Positions 1 through 10,208 of a DNA stretch of 64,000 bases are shown one piece after another. The stretch's first letter is position 1, and every line of letters starts with the position of its first letter. This DNA is from Bursaphelenchus xylophilus (Eukaryota > Nematoda > Chromadorea > Rhabditida > Aphelenchoididae), in NCBI GenBank assembly GCA_904066235.2, contig CAJFCV020000006.1:8990001-9054000 (forward strand), given 5' to 3'. Under the pieces are notes generated by a model. It had not been told where the DNA came from. It worked only from the letters and a program-made list of their open reading frames with translations, and ran no database searches. Both the position numbers and the translations under genes were made by a program.

Positions 1-59
1 TTCTCAACATACAATTTTCAGAAATCTTTTAACTGGAACAACACCTCACAGTTTAAGTT

Positions 60-190
60 TTATTTTCCAAAAATTTTAGCTTGCGCTTTGCAACTACATC
101 CGAGATATTGAACGATCTCTTTGGATCAAAGTCTTGAGAACGTTGCGGAGAAAGCGAAAGCAAAACAGGTTTTTTGATGGTTCTTTCCTC
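60..190. repeat. Copy of a diverged dispersed repeat
   Basis: The core TTTGCAACTACATCCGAGAT followed by ATTGAACGATC, in reverse orientation, matches cores near 11029, 36060, 44593, 45450 and 58985. The 60-codon minus-strand open frame here is therefore repeat sequence and not the missing end of the S28 gene. Confidence 0.55.
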
Positions 191-329
191 ATATTTTCTA
201 TGATCAAAGATCACATAAGAAGTGCTACAAAACACATTTTCTCCGGAAAAGATAAAAAATTATTTTAGAAAAGAGTTTTACATTCTTTTCTCAATTAACA
301 CGACTTTACTCACTTGATTGGCAATCCAC

Positions 330-3300
330 TTAAACCAGGTCCGCAACACCGGTTGAGGGATAATTCCCGAACTCATTGCAAGTCTGCCACCACCAGCACC
401 GAGATTTGGCTCCAGGACCATCAATGGAAATATCAGACAAACTATCGATCCGTTTGCTATAATCCATTTCATAGCAGTGCTTGTAAACAGCATTGAACTT
501 GTAAAAGACGTCATGTTGGTCGTTGTTCCAAAGATTGCAAATCTTTGCGACTGTTCCGTTGGGTCCCTGAAAAATATAAGTTAAATGGGGTTGAAGAAAG
601 GGCAGGATAGAAGAGTCTGTCTTACTGGTTCGGCATACTGAATTGTCTCAGTGAACCTTATAATCAGGTCCCGGTAAAATTCCATCTTGTCAAAGGGATC
701 CACGTATTCTCCTTTGAATCGTCTGTCACCGTAGCATGGACTGAAATAGAACTTAATGATGCTAAGCAAAAGAAGGAAAAAATTTGCAAGATCTGGCTTT
801 TTTTTACTCGGTTAGGCATATACGAAAACACATGTAAAATCTTGAGCTCTTAGTGTCAAACGTACCCCAATTTCTGGTTGATAATCTCCCTTCCTTCAAT
901 GGTGTTCAGCAACTGGTTTATGTAATCAAATCCCTCTTTAATCTTTCCAGCACATCCACCCAATGTAAACTGTGCCACGACATTAAACACTAAAACAATT
1001 GTAAACCATGAGCAATGTTTGGCTTACTGTAAAAGTCAACATTAATGTCCAGCGGTCCGGAACTTCCAATCGATCCCACAGAAGAGCTTGGATACAGCTG
1101 TCTGAATTGAGCCGCCAAGAATCCAGCATAAGAGCCTCCAATGGGAACCCATTTCGCGTCCTTATAGAGTGGGGTCTTTTTAATAGTTTCAATGAAGTAA
1201 TTGATATCCGCTAGTGCTTGTCGAGATGTCAGATATTGAAGACTCTTCACCGACAAGTCACTAAATGCAATAGGATTACAGTCAAAGCCCTGTACTAGTC
1301 GCGGAAAAAAGTCCTTATTGTTAGAATTTTCTGCGACTCTGCACTGTGCATGAACCCGAAAAGTGCTTTTGCACTGTGCAATTTTCTTGTTTTTGCCTTA
1401 TTGTCGCGCGCGATTCCCGCGACAAATCAACATTTCGGAGTGCGACGAGATTTGGGGGCCGCGAAAAATTCCAAGGACTTTTTTCCGCGACTAGTACAAA
1501 AGAATCGTAGAAATCTATATTTGATACATATAGATTTGACAGTATTCTAAAGCTATTACCTTGTAGCAATGCTCTTTCCATAAAATCTGTGTTCCAGACC
1601 AATTAACGAGGCATTTAGCTCCTTCGCATATTTCAAGACACTTGACTTTTCTTCGAATATAAATGGCTTGTAGTAACCTAATAATGACAAGATTACATTT
1701 GTTAACCTTCTCCTTACTCAAAGGTCCTTCTCCTCCAATCAAGAGTAAGACTGGACCACCCTCCTTATAGTACTTGTTGTTGATGTAAAAGTGCTGAAAA
1801 TACAAATTTAGTCTCTTGACGGTTGTATTACTTGTTTGAAAGTCTTTTGTTTTTTCGGATCCTTCTCGAAATGATCAACAACCTGCTCAATCGTGGAGAG
1901 CTTCGGCTCATCTTCGGCGTTTCTTGGAGTTTCCTCAAAGGCCGGATAGCCGTCTTGTGGACTGTAGAATTTCTTTGAGATGATGGCAGTCGATTCTTCA
2001 GGGAGGTTGAGTTTCTAAAAATAGCCAAACGCCGATTACGCACAAATGAAATTAGGATTGTACATATTCCAAATTGCAGCGTCAGAGAGCTCATTATTTT
2101 ATCGAAAGACTGATACTGTCAGCCTAAAACTCTTTGAGCTTGTAAAAACCTTGTACAAGTTTGAATTCCTACCTCTCCGTATCCACCGCATCCGAAGCAA
2201 ACTTCTCCCGGCGCATGAAAAACTTCTTGAGGCTCCGCTGTCTCTTCTTCAACTTTCTTTTCTTCCTTCTTCTCATTTTTATCTACATTTTTCACTTCCT
2301 TGTCTTTAATCCATTCCTGAAGTTTCTCAAAGATAACCGATCTAATATGAGCCAATCCTGGGACATCATTTCGGCCCGGTGGAGACATATCAGCACAATG
2401 GGCCGCCCCCTCGATGAGATACGAATATTGGCTTGGGCCGTTTACGTATGTTCCCAACGCCGACCACGGATCAATTGAACCGTTGGGGATTACAACGTTT
2501 GTTCCCTAAAAGTATTGTTTTTACAGATTTAGTACATATTGGGGTACCATTTGTAATTCAGAAGGCATAGACTTACATTGTAGTCTTCCGGCTCTCCATA
2601 GTAATCTCTGGTCGCTCTTAGCGCCTTAACTATGTTGCTCACGGCAAACCTTGGCCCATAGACATCAGAGCAAATCTTTCTGTAGTAATCGACCGGAGTT
2701 CCGACGCCGAAAATATTCTTCTCGAAGCTGGTCGTTTGGAAATATCCAAACTCGTTGCACGTCTGCCATATCCAAGAACGCGCCGCTAAAAGTGACAACA
2801 ATAATAACTTTTGAGATGATTTATAAACTGAATAACTACCAGTCTAACACCTACCACTCTCTTCATGAAAATCTTCCCGCTTCAAAAACGCGATATCGCC
2901 TTGATAGTCATCCTCGAACACATCGCCTTCCAAATACTTTGCAACCTTCACCAAATGAGTTATTGGGCTGAACACGGGCTGTTCCATGATTCTACACACA
3001 TCCGGAATACTGTAGCCAGTTGCGTACCTCCCCTGAAAATGGCTGGTGATCAAGGGTGAATCATTTATCGCCGAAGCATAGACTTACATAGCATACATCA
3101 TATTATATGTATACTATGTAAATATAATATACGTATCATCATATCTCTTACAGCGTTTACTCGACTGTACTGAACGGCCCCTTGGAACAAGGAGAATGAA
3201 TTTCCAAATAAGTTCTCGAGGTCTTGAAAGTTCAATTTCTGTTTTTCAAACTTTGGCTGAACATTCAAGTTGGCTTCAAGGCGTTCTCGGCCTTTCTTGG

Positions 3301-4304
3301 AGTCCATCATCCGGTGAAGATAAGTGAAGGCTTTATCAATGTTTTCGGCGCATTTTGGGCTTTGTTTCCGATATGCTTCTTGACATACTCGGAGGTACCC
3401 TAAACAAGTTTCCATCATTAAAATTATTATTTTAGCTTTTAATGCCATTGGAGCCTTACCATAGAAGTCCATTTGAATATCGATTGGAGCTGATGATCCC
3501 ACAGCTCCAACTGTGAGGTCGGGATAGACAACTCTGAACCACAGAGCCAATGCTCCAGGATAAGAGCCTCCAAAGACGATCCATTTAGGGTTCTTCAGCT
3601 TAAGTTCATGGTTTTTGGTTCTTATAAAGTTGGCCAAATCAGCAAGGGCCTGTCGACTGGTCAGATACTGCAGATTCTCTACACTTTGATTGCTAAAAAA
3701 CGGCAATTTTTATCGTGTACTCCTTATCAAAATTTTAAAGCACGAGCTTTCTCATCAATTCTTACGTCAAAACTTACGGTTTTGGATGACTTTTTCCGTA
3801 AAATCGATGCTCTAGACTCCAAATTTGAGCATTCAGCTTCTTAGCCCAACTCGTCATCGGGTAGCTCTCGTTGAAAATTCTCTCTCCTCTCACGGGTCCT
3901 TCTCCACCGATATTCAAAAACTGAGGGCCGTTCTCCTTCCAGTAAACATCGTTTACAAAGTAACGTTGCTGCCAAGTCTCATCGTTCGCCTCGTCAAAGT
4001 GGTCGAGGACTTGGGTAAACCATTTCTCGGTTTGGTTGAAAGCGAAAAGACTGGCCTGAAATCAGCTTTTGCCAACAAATTTTTGAGATCTTTGTCTATC
4101 AGTCAAGTAAAAATATGTATGTATTTTAAACCGCTCTGTATACTACCAAAACACTCACAACTTCTTCAGCGTCCTCAGTGAATTCTCGGAGCTTATTGAA
4201 CTTGTTCTTCCCGAAGAAGGCCCCATAAGTTATTGCGATCTAAATATGTTAAAATTCTTCATATCCCCACTTACACAGAGACATAACAAGAAAGGAAGCC
4301 GCAT
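330..4304 (-). CDS. Secreted S28 serine carboxypeptidase with two tandem peptidase domains (3' end uncertain)
   Basis: Family S28 (prolyl carboxypeptidase / dipeptidyl peptidase II type) cleaves after proline in secreted or lysosomal compartments. I built exons 4304-4275, 4239-4159, 4055-3778, 3692-3460, 3399-3152, 3032-2855, 2785-2577, 2505-2173, 2014-1832, 1793-1718, 1677-1560, 1260-1028, 989-866, 740-626 and 566 to about 333. All join in phase at GT..AG sites. Residues 1-16 (MRLPFLLCLCIAITYG) form a signal peptide. Domain 1 has Ser173 in GGSYPG, Asp431 in NGSIDPWS, His455 in EGAAHCAD, and EHRFYGKS upstream. A phase-0 splice (GGA GAG to AAA CTC) then joins to domain 2, which repeats QVVDHF, IGGEGP, EHRFYGKS and Ser699 in GGSYAG. 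Frame 566 downward reaches WWQTCNEFG and then TAA (330-332), before any domain-2 Asp or His. The real 3' end may use a donor near 335 and lie outside the window. Two separate genes is the alternative, but I found no good start for the second. Confidence 0.82.
1291..1498. mobile_element. 208-bp MITE with 26-bp perfect terminal inverted repeats, inside an S28 intron
   Basis: TGTACTAGTCGCGGAAAAAA begins a 26-bp repeat at 1291-1316, and its exact reverse complement is at 1473-1498. The element lies in the intron between the 1677-1560 and 1260-1028 exons of the S28 gene and explains why that intron is the longest. The inside carries two GCACTGTGC palindromes and CG-rich stretches. The target duplication is ambiguous because TA occurs symmetrically at the ends. 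There is no coding capacity, so it is non-autonomous. Confidence 0.85.
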
Positions 4305-4335
4305 TTTGTCGTGAACAACTTCCTTCAACTGATTA

Positions 4336-4376
4336 ATTTATAGGAATGAACTCTAGGCACTCCCAGAAAAGATAAG
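4336..4376 (-). promoter_or_regulatory. Core promoter of the S28 gene: TATA-like box and GATA site
   Basis: On the minus strand, TATAAAT (4342-4336) lies about 32 bp upstream of the ATG at 4304. CTTATC, the complement of GATAAG (4371-4376), lies 29 bp further upstream. GATA sites of this form are known drivers of nematode intestinal genes. Their use here is inferred. Confidence 0.4.
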
Positions 4377-6270
4377 AAACGCGTAATGTTCTGAGCAAAT
4401 GTAGGACAAAAGATGCTCTTGTTCCATTGACTAACTACAAAATTTGCAATTTAACGCTAAAACACAAGATCCAAAAGATTAGAAAACTAAGGAAAAAATA
4501 GTTTGAATATGTGTTTCCGAATCCTCTGTGCAACAAATTTCAGGCATACAGGATTATTCGAAATGAGGACTATCGCTGTGCAAGCGTATGGCAATGAATT
4601 GTGTTCAGTATCATTTTATGAATCTTTTTTTCCGATGAAGACAGGTCTTGCAGTATAAGACACAAAAGTTCTTACTGTATTGATGGTTCTTCTTGACCAT
4701 TATGATACTGAGTCACACATTGATTATCATGACGAATGGTGAGTGAAATTATCGTCTTTGATTGAAGGATACCATGTACAGATTTTTGCAGGCAGAAGGG
4801 TGATGATATAGGCACCTTTCTAAATTAACAAAAAATTCCTATATCGCCAGAGGTCCTCAGCAAGTATAAATGGTATATTATTCATGGAGTTATCTGAGTT
4901 ATTTGTAGGATAATCTAGCGTGTGTTTTTTTGTTTACAAATCGAATTTTTAGGAAACTGTTCCTTTTTCCTGGTCGTTGCTACCAGGAAATTTAACCTGG
5001 CTTCAAGTCTTGCAAGATTTTTGATTATTTTGCTGCTGGTTTACCGCCAGTTTACGCAGATTGAATTTTTCACGCATGCCGGACATAGCTCATATATAAA
5101 TTCCTGAAAGTTTTAGTTTGCGCTTTCCTTGAAAAGCGCAAGCTTTTGACAAAAAATCTGTCATCAAAATCTGAGGTCGCACTTGGAATATATGTACATA
5201 TATTTCCCTTGTAAGTTTCATTTGGAGTATTTTTCCTCCCAAACAATGCCTCATAACCTCGCTCACTGTGTTTGAAGACAAAGGTAGCTCATAAAATTCC
5301 GTAACTACCATATCCTCTGCGTTGTCATAAAACATATCCGGTCGTCTTTTTCTCCCCTCTGTTTGTGATAAATTTGCACTTCGCGACCCAAAGGAAAAAA
5401 AACGAAACGAGAATACGAAAGGAAAGAGGCCCCAAGGAACTCGTCTCGTAACATTTTTAAGTGGGGAATTTAAAAGAGTCCAATCATTTTAAAAAATCGT
5501 TTCAATTTTTTTCTTAAATCGAGGGGAATTTGAGGTAATGTAAAGTATAAAAAGTTGGGTGGAATTTAAGTCGAATTATTAGCGTGTTTTATTTAGTTTC
5601 GCGTAAGTGATGTCGTAGTGGCAAGGATTACATGACTTGTGGGATTTAGTCTTGGAGGGGGAGTGTTTCGTCGCAAAGGTCGTATTAGTTTTTAGTTTAT
5701 AGCTGACTTCCGCTGGTGTTTATTCCGTAATGTAAGGGGTTAATTTTTGGCTTTTTCAACACTTACAGTTAGAAAAATTATGCACTTTTCATGGACAATA
5801 TTGAAGAAAATTGATGATTGTCAGACTTCCCTCGAATTTTATCTCTGTGTTTAACATAGACAATATTTTGATTTTTGAAAGTACCTCCTGGGTTTTATAG
5901 CCACTCAAAAAAGCCTAAAGAATAATAAAAAAATATTTGTCTGTCTGGAAAATAATGTGGATTCCTCGCGACATAATAACCTATCATTGCTTGTTAGCCG
6001 CGGCTGGAGATTTGGTACGCGACAGCGGCGAGGCGAGACATTTTGCAGCGAAAAATCCACACTGTTTTTCATTGGCCTTTCACAATGGTTTCTCAAAAGT
6101 GAAACTAATGTATATGATAGAAGCCTTGCAAGTCCATTAGGAAGACATAATAAAAATCAGTGACAAGTTTCATTACAATACTTTATCTTCCGTTTGTTTG
6201 GTAATTGATTGTGAGACGTCGACCAATTTGTGATTTTCATTTTTTATCAATAAATCTACCATCTTTTTTC
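4377..6270. other. Intergenic region, no gene seen
   Basis: AT-rich spacer between the divergently transcribed S28 gene and the small secreted-protein gene at 6274. It holds weak relics of the dispersed repeat around 5100-5160 (GTTTGCGCTTTCC) and 5990-6180 (GACAAGTTTCATTACAATAC). No open frame with protein-like composition was found. Confidence 0.5.
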
Positions 6271-6273
6271 AGG

Positions 6274-6567
6274 ATGAGGATATACCAGTCTGCCATAATC
6301 TTCTCTTTTTTCCTCACCATCTCTCTGGTATATCCTCAGTCGGCCACTGATTCCTCCCTTGACTTTCCAAATCAGTCCGCTGAGAAATGGGAGGACGAGA
6401 TTGAGAATGACTACCTGAGTAATCTGAAGAGTCTGGAAAACGAGGAAGGCAGTAAGCTCAGACAAATGGTCGAGAACTACGTTAAAGCGCACATGGCCAC
6501 ACCAAAAAGGGGCAAAGAATTTTGTGCTGACCGACTCAAACTGAAGAACGTCATGAAAGAGGAGTGA
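6274..6567 (+). CDS. Small secreted protein, 97 aa, unrecognised
   Basis: This is a single-exon gene. TTTTTTCAG ends at 6272, 1 bp before the ATG at 6274. That is what a spliced-leader acceptor looks like, so I chose this start over the in-frame ATG at 6205. Residues 1-22 (MRIYQSAIIFSFFLTISLVY...) are a clear signal peptide. The mature part is acidic and helical (KWEDEIENDYLSNLKSLENEEG), then basic (TPKRGKEF), with one cysteine near the end. Stop is at 6565-6567 and a poly(A) signal AATAAA at 6630-6635. I recognise no family. The KRGK stretch could be a processing site, but nothing else resembles a peptide precursor. Confidence 0.75.
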   Translation: MRIYQSAIIFSFFLTISLVYPQSATDSSLDFPNQSAEKWEDEIENDYLSNLKSLENEEGSKLRQMVENYVKAHMATPKRGKEFCADRLKLKNVMKEE

Positions 6568-6635
6568 CGTACATATTTGTAAATAGTTGTATTAATCGAG
6601 CTCTCATTTGCGTTTATAAAAATTGGTTCAATAAA

Positions 6636-7040
6636 ATCACAAAAATGAATCATCGTCTGGCTCTCGGAGGCTAACGAGACTTTTGACGGAAGCAATGTTT
6701 GATGTTCTACAACTAAGCCTACATTTCATCATGTCTGTTCAATTTAAGAGCAGTCAGAGAGCGAACCGTTAAATTTAAACCTCCCATCTCCTGTTTGAAC
6801 TTTTCAAACTTGGGGAACTATTGCGAGTCTTGTACGTAAGTTGTAAAAAATAGTTTATGCAGCCGTCTGTAAGAGTAAAATTGTATGAGCAGCCGTTTTT
6901 TGAGGCCATGGCTTATTTGGACACCCGTTCGCAGACCCGGATCTGGTTTGGCCAGCCAATTGTCGGCCCGATGCGATGATTGAACAGCAGTATTCACTTC
7001 AGGACATAGTTCCGCCACTTGTCAAGGACACGAACAGGGT
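6636..7040. other. Short intergenic region
   Basis: Spacer between two same-strand small secreted-protein genes. I see no open frame or RNA gene. It ends in the TATA box of the next gene. Confidence 0.5.
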
Positions 7041-7048
7041 CATAGTGG

Positions 7049-7056
7049 TATAAAAG
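7049..7056 (+). promoter_or_regulatory. TATA box (TATAAAAG) of the 7117 gene
   Basis: TATAAAAG lies 61-68 bp upstream of the ATG at 7117, a normal distance for a nematode gene with a short leader. Its role is inferred from position and from the match to the consensus. Confidence 0.6.
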
Positions 7057-7116
7057 TTGGGGATGTCGCTAAAAACTCATCAGATTTTTAGGCAGTTGCC
7101 TTTGGAGTGAACAGTC

Positions 7117-8115
7117 ATGTTTGGTGTGAGATCTTTTGCATTTACCGTAGTCCTCGTCGTGGCTTTGGTCGAAGCTCACGAAGGGATCATCAATAACGCG
7201 TTCTTGGTCTTGGGATTGGATCAAGCGAAGCTCTCGCAAATTCTGAAGGACTCTAATCTCTTGGCCAAACTTGGGCTCAACCCTCCATGCGAGGAGAAGG
7301 AGAAGAAGCAAGGAGGCGGTGGGGGAGCAGTTACGGTCCTTCCACACGTAAATAGTACCCTCCCTTCTAAGGCTGAGGAGGAGGATCTCAGCGCAATCTT
7401 GAACGGAAATTTCAAATTCAACTTTGACCCCGAGAAGAACAAGAACGAGAAGTGCTTGAAATACATCATCGGAGAGGATGGACAAAGTAAGCGCCTTTTT
7501 ATGCAACATAAACCGTATGTAGCTTACATATATCATCTTATTTATTTTCATTTTTCCATTTCCAGAGAGCTGCCACGATTTCTTGGCCAAATACAAGCTG
7601 GAGAAGGCTGAAGAACTCCAATTCAAAGACTTTTTCGATTTCTCCTGGGCTTTCCATGAGGAGGTCAGCAAGGCCAACAGCTTCGGTACGCTCAAGTCCG
7701 CACTTCAAGGCCGCAATGAGACACAAACTTTGCACGGAGTGTTCGACATTATCTTTAACCTTTTCCAATCCAAAGTCACAGAGAGAACCTCGAAACTGAA
7801 CGAAAAGTCTGTTGACTTCTTCAAGCAGGTAAGTAAACCTTGTAAAAAAACATATATATGATCTACTTGACTCCAAGCCGATTGTTAAACCGATTTTTAT
7901 TGGAAAACACAAAGAAGATTATGATATTGCTTCAGATTGGCGGAGTCGGAGCTGAATGGGCCAAGAATGTTTGGGGCTTGTGGTTGAAGGCCTCCCCAGC
8001 CGTAAAGAGCAATTTGGCCGGCCTTTGCAGCGTCACCACCAATTTCGTTCAGCACAACTCAACCCAAAAGATCTTTGCCTTCAGCTACAACTACACCTAC
8101 ACCGTCTCTGGTTAA
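7117..8115 (+). CDS. Secreted helical protein, 270 aa, unrecognised
   Basis: Three exons, 7117-7486, 7566-7828 and 7936-8115, join in phase 1 and then phase 0. A signal peptide (MFGVRSFAFTVVLVVALVEA) is followed by a helical stretch, a charged low-complexity segment with five glycines (EEKEKKQGGGGG, about residues 60-71), and a longer helical region rich in Lys, Phe and Leu. Cysteines appear in PPCEEK, EKCLKY, KSCHDF and GLCSV, so two disulfides are possible. NST, NET and NYT are potential N-glycosylation sites. A TATA box sits about 60 bp upstream and AATAAA at 8162-8167. The strong core promoter suggests high expression. I cannot name a family or function. It is probably a nematode-restricted secreted protein. 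Confidence 0.88.
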
Positions 8116-8167
8116 GCGGAACGATACATTTATAAATCACTTCTATGATGTCTAGATTACTAATAAA

Positions 8168-9418
8168 GCATGAGGATGTTGGTTTGATACTGTAGAAACA
8201 CTTGCAAAGCCGGGGTTGAGCTATTTTTCAGATTTTTTTGCAGTAAAAGCTGCAAACAATGCCAGTATGTTCGGGACTGTTGAAAGCTGTAGAACCTCGA
8301 GAACCTGTGTTCCAAAATCAGACTCCAAAAGCTGCAATTACACAAATTTGCCTTTGTCTGGTTATTGAGCTTAATCGGCTCTTTAATCCTCAAAAAATGT
8401 AATCTACTTTCTCTGGACCTCCGGCAATTATGTTTATGAAATTTTCGCAAAAAGTTTCCTGAATTCGAACCACCAAACTGCAAGCGTGCCAACTGACTGC
8501 TGTCGGGATTAATTCATTGGCAATCAAGGCTTGTGTTCAAGACGAAACGCGTTGTTATCGCTTTGTAAACAGGGCTTGACCACTTCACTTAACTTTGGCC
8601 TTTTCCTAAATCGCGCGTCTCTTCTTTCAAAAACGGTTGACGTATCCCTTTGACCGCCGGGTTGTTTGCGCATTGTAATTGCTACTCGTTAAGCACAACG
8701 TGAGTCAAGACGGATTTTTGTGCTCTGATCTCGAGATTTTGCTTGTTTTTAGGGGGAAATAACCAATTTTTTCCGTAGTTTAAGCGAATAATGTAATGTA
8801 ATTTTATGCCATCAAATTCGTAAGAGAAAATTAATCCATGCTTCTTTCAGCTCGTATTTTACCTAGAAATGATTTCTATAACGTTTTCCTCCCTAAAAAT
8901 GGAAAATTTTTACAATAATCCCCAGAAAACTAAAAATGTGAAACGAATCAATAGCAGTCAGCAAGCACCAAGTGTCCTACATGACCGTGCACACGTTTCT
9001 CCTCTGATATCCCTCGATTTATTAACCATCAACCCTCAGGGCAACAAGGATTGTAGGGAGCAAACCGAGGATTCGAACCTGAAAGGCTTGGCACGCAATG
9101 CCAACTCACAACCATTATACTAAATAAGCGCATCCTCAAAGCCCCCTTCTTTTTGATCGGAAAAGAACGCAAAGGAGAGGGAAGAAAATGAAACCTTTTT
9201 TTCACTGTGCCAGCGTATTTTTTGGAGTAAAAAGTGCTGTAAATCCGTTAATATTCCATTAACAATTTTTTCGGATATATAAAAATTTTTTAGTCGGATT
9301 TATTTTGGACGCGATCATCTTATTCTTAAAAGATTCTACCTCTCCTGTAACAGTCCCCTAATCATAATCACATGTATTTTTGTATTTTTACGACTCTGGC
9401 GGCGGCGAAATTTGGTCA
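8168..9418. other. Intergenic region with a tRNA-like relic
   Basis: No protein gene is supported. The 84-codon open frame at 8869-9123 has no splice or signal features, and its 3' half covers the tRNA-like sequence annotated separately. Confidence 0.45.
9053..9128 (-). pseudogene. tRNA-like relic (Pol III A and B boxes, Ala UGC-like anticodon arm)
   Basis: Read on the minus strand, the region has an A-box-like TAGTATAATGG, an intact anticodon arm (TTGGC, loop ATTGCGT, GCCAA, giving anticodon TGC) and a perfect B box GGTTCGAATCC. The T stem has at least one mismatch and the acceptor strands do not pair, so this is not a working tRNA. It is either a decayed tRNA or the head of a tRNA-derived SINE. 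Confidence 0.45.
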
Positions 9419-9426
9419 CTCTAGAC

Positions 9427-10200
9427 TAGACATGGCTAGTGGGCCGGGCCGGGCCGGGCCGGGCCGGGCCGAATGAGTTTTAAAGGCCCCGGGGCCGGGC
9501 CGACCTCTTCCGGCCCCCGGGCCGGGCCGGCCGGGGGCCCCCGCCAGGCCCCCAATCGGCCCCCAATGACTAAAATTCCCAGTCTCAAAGCGAAAATTAG
9601 GCTTGCCAATAAAAATAAAACGCAGAGCCAAGAACCGATTGGGTCTTTTGAAGTATATACATGGCAATGGTTGGTAATTTTTTGTTTCAAAAACTTTTTT
9701 TTCGATTTTTATAACAAAAAATGGGGGCTAAGGTAGTACAACCCCCAGTCCAGTTCAGCCCCCCTTGACCCAGTATAAGCCCCCTAATCCAATCTGAAGC
9801 GCCTACTCGGGATTGGGTTCTCTCGGCTACGGTCAGCGTTGCCTGAACCACAAGAACGAATTTGGACGGTAACTGGGGGTCTCAGCTAAAACGCCGGGGG
9901 TCATTTTACTCTAATTTCCATTTTTTGTATTATTCTAATTTTTTACTTATGGGGTGTGTGAAATGGACAAAACAGTGGGGGTTTGAACTACCAAAGCCCC
10001 AAAAAAATGTGTTATATCTCGTAATGAATGCAGTATTTATATTTACAGTTCGGCCCCCGGTCGGCCCCCGGCCCGGCCCGGCCCCCAGGGGGCCGGGCCG
10101 GGCCGAGAAAATTTGAAGGGGGCCGGGGCCGGGCCGACCTCTTCCGGCCCCCGGGCCGGGCCGCGATTTTCGGCCCGGCCCGGCCCCCCAGCCATGTCTA
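9427..10200. mobile_element. Non-autonomous hAT-like element, 774 bp, with 8-bp target duplication
   Basis: The ends are inverted repeats: TAGACATGGCTAGTGGGCC at 9427 and the reverse complement of TAGACATGGCTGGGGGGCC ending at 10200, both running on into GGGCCGGGCC runs. CTCTAGAC directly flanks both sides (9419-9426 and 10201-10208), an exact 8-bp duplication typical of hAT elements. The terminal 100-150 bp are made of reiterated GGCCGGGCC and GGCCCC blocks. The middle is AT-rich and has no transposase. Open frames across the ends are GC artefacts. Confidence 0.85.
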
Positions 10201-10208
10201 CTCTAGAC

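Noticed and set aside
1828..2094. A separate start for a second S28 gene (ATG at 2094 with a hydrophobic stretch)
   Set aside because: Its frame differs from the domain-2 frame, and the only introns that would join them are about 29 bp or create a stop.
9416..9736. Gly/Pro/Arg-rich open frames on both strands
   Set aside because: They are translations of the GGGCC reiterations at the end of the hAT-like element.
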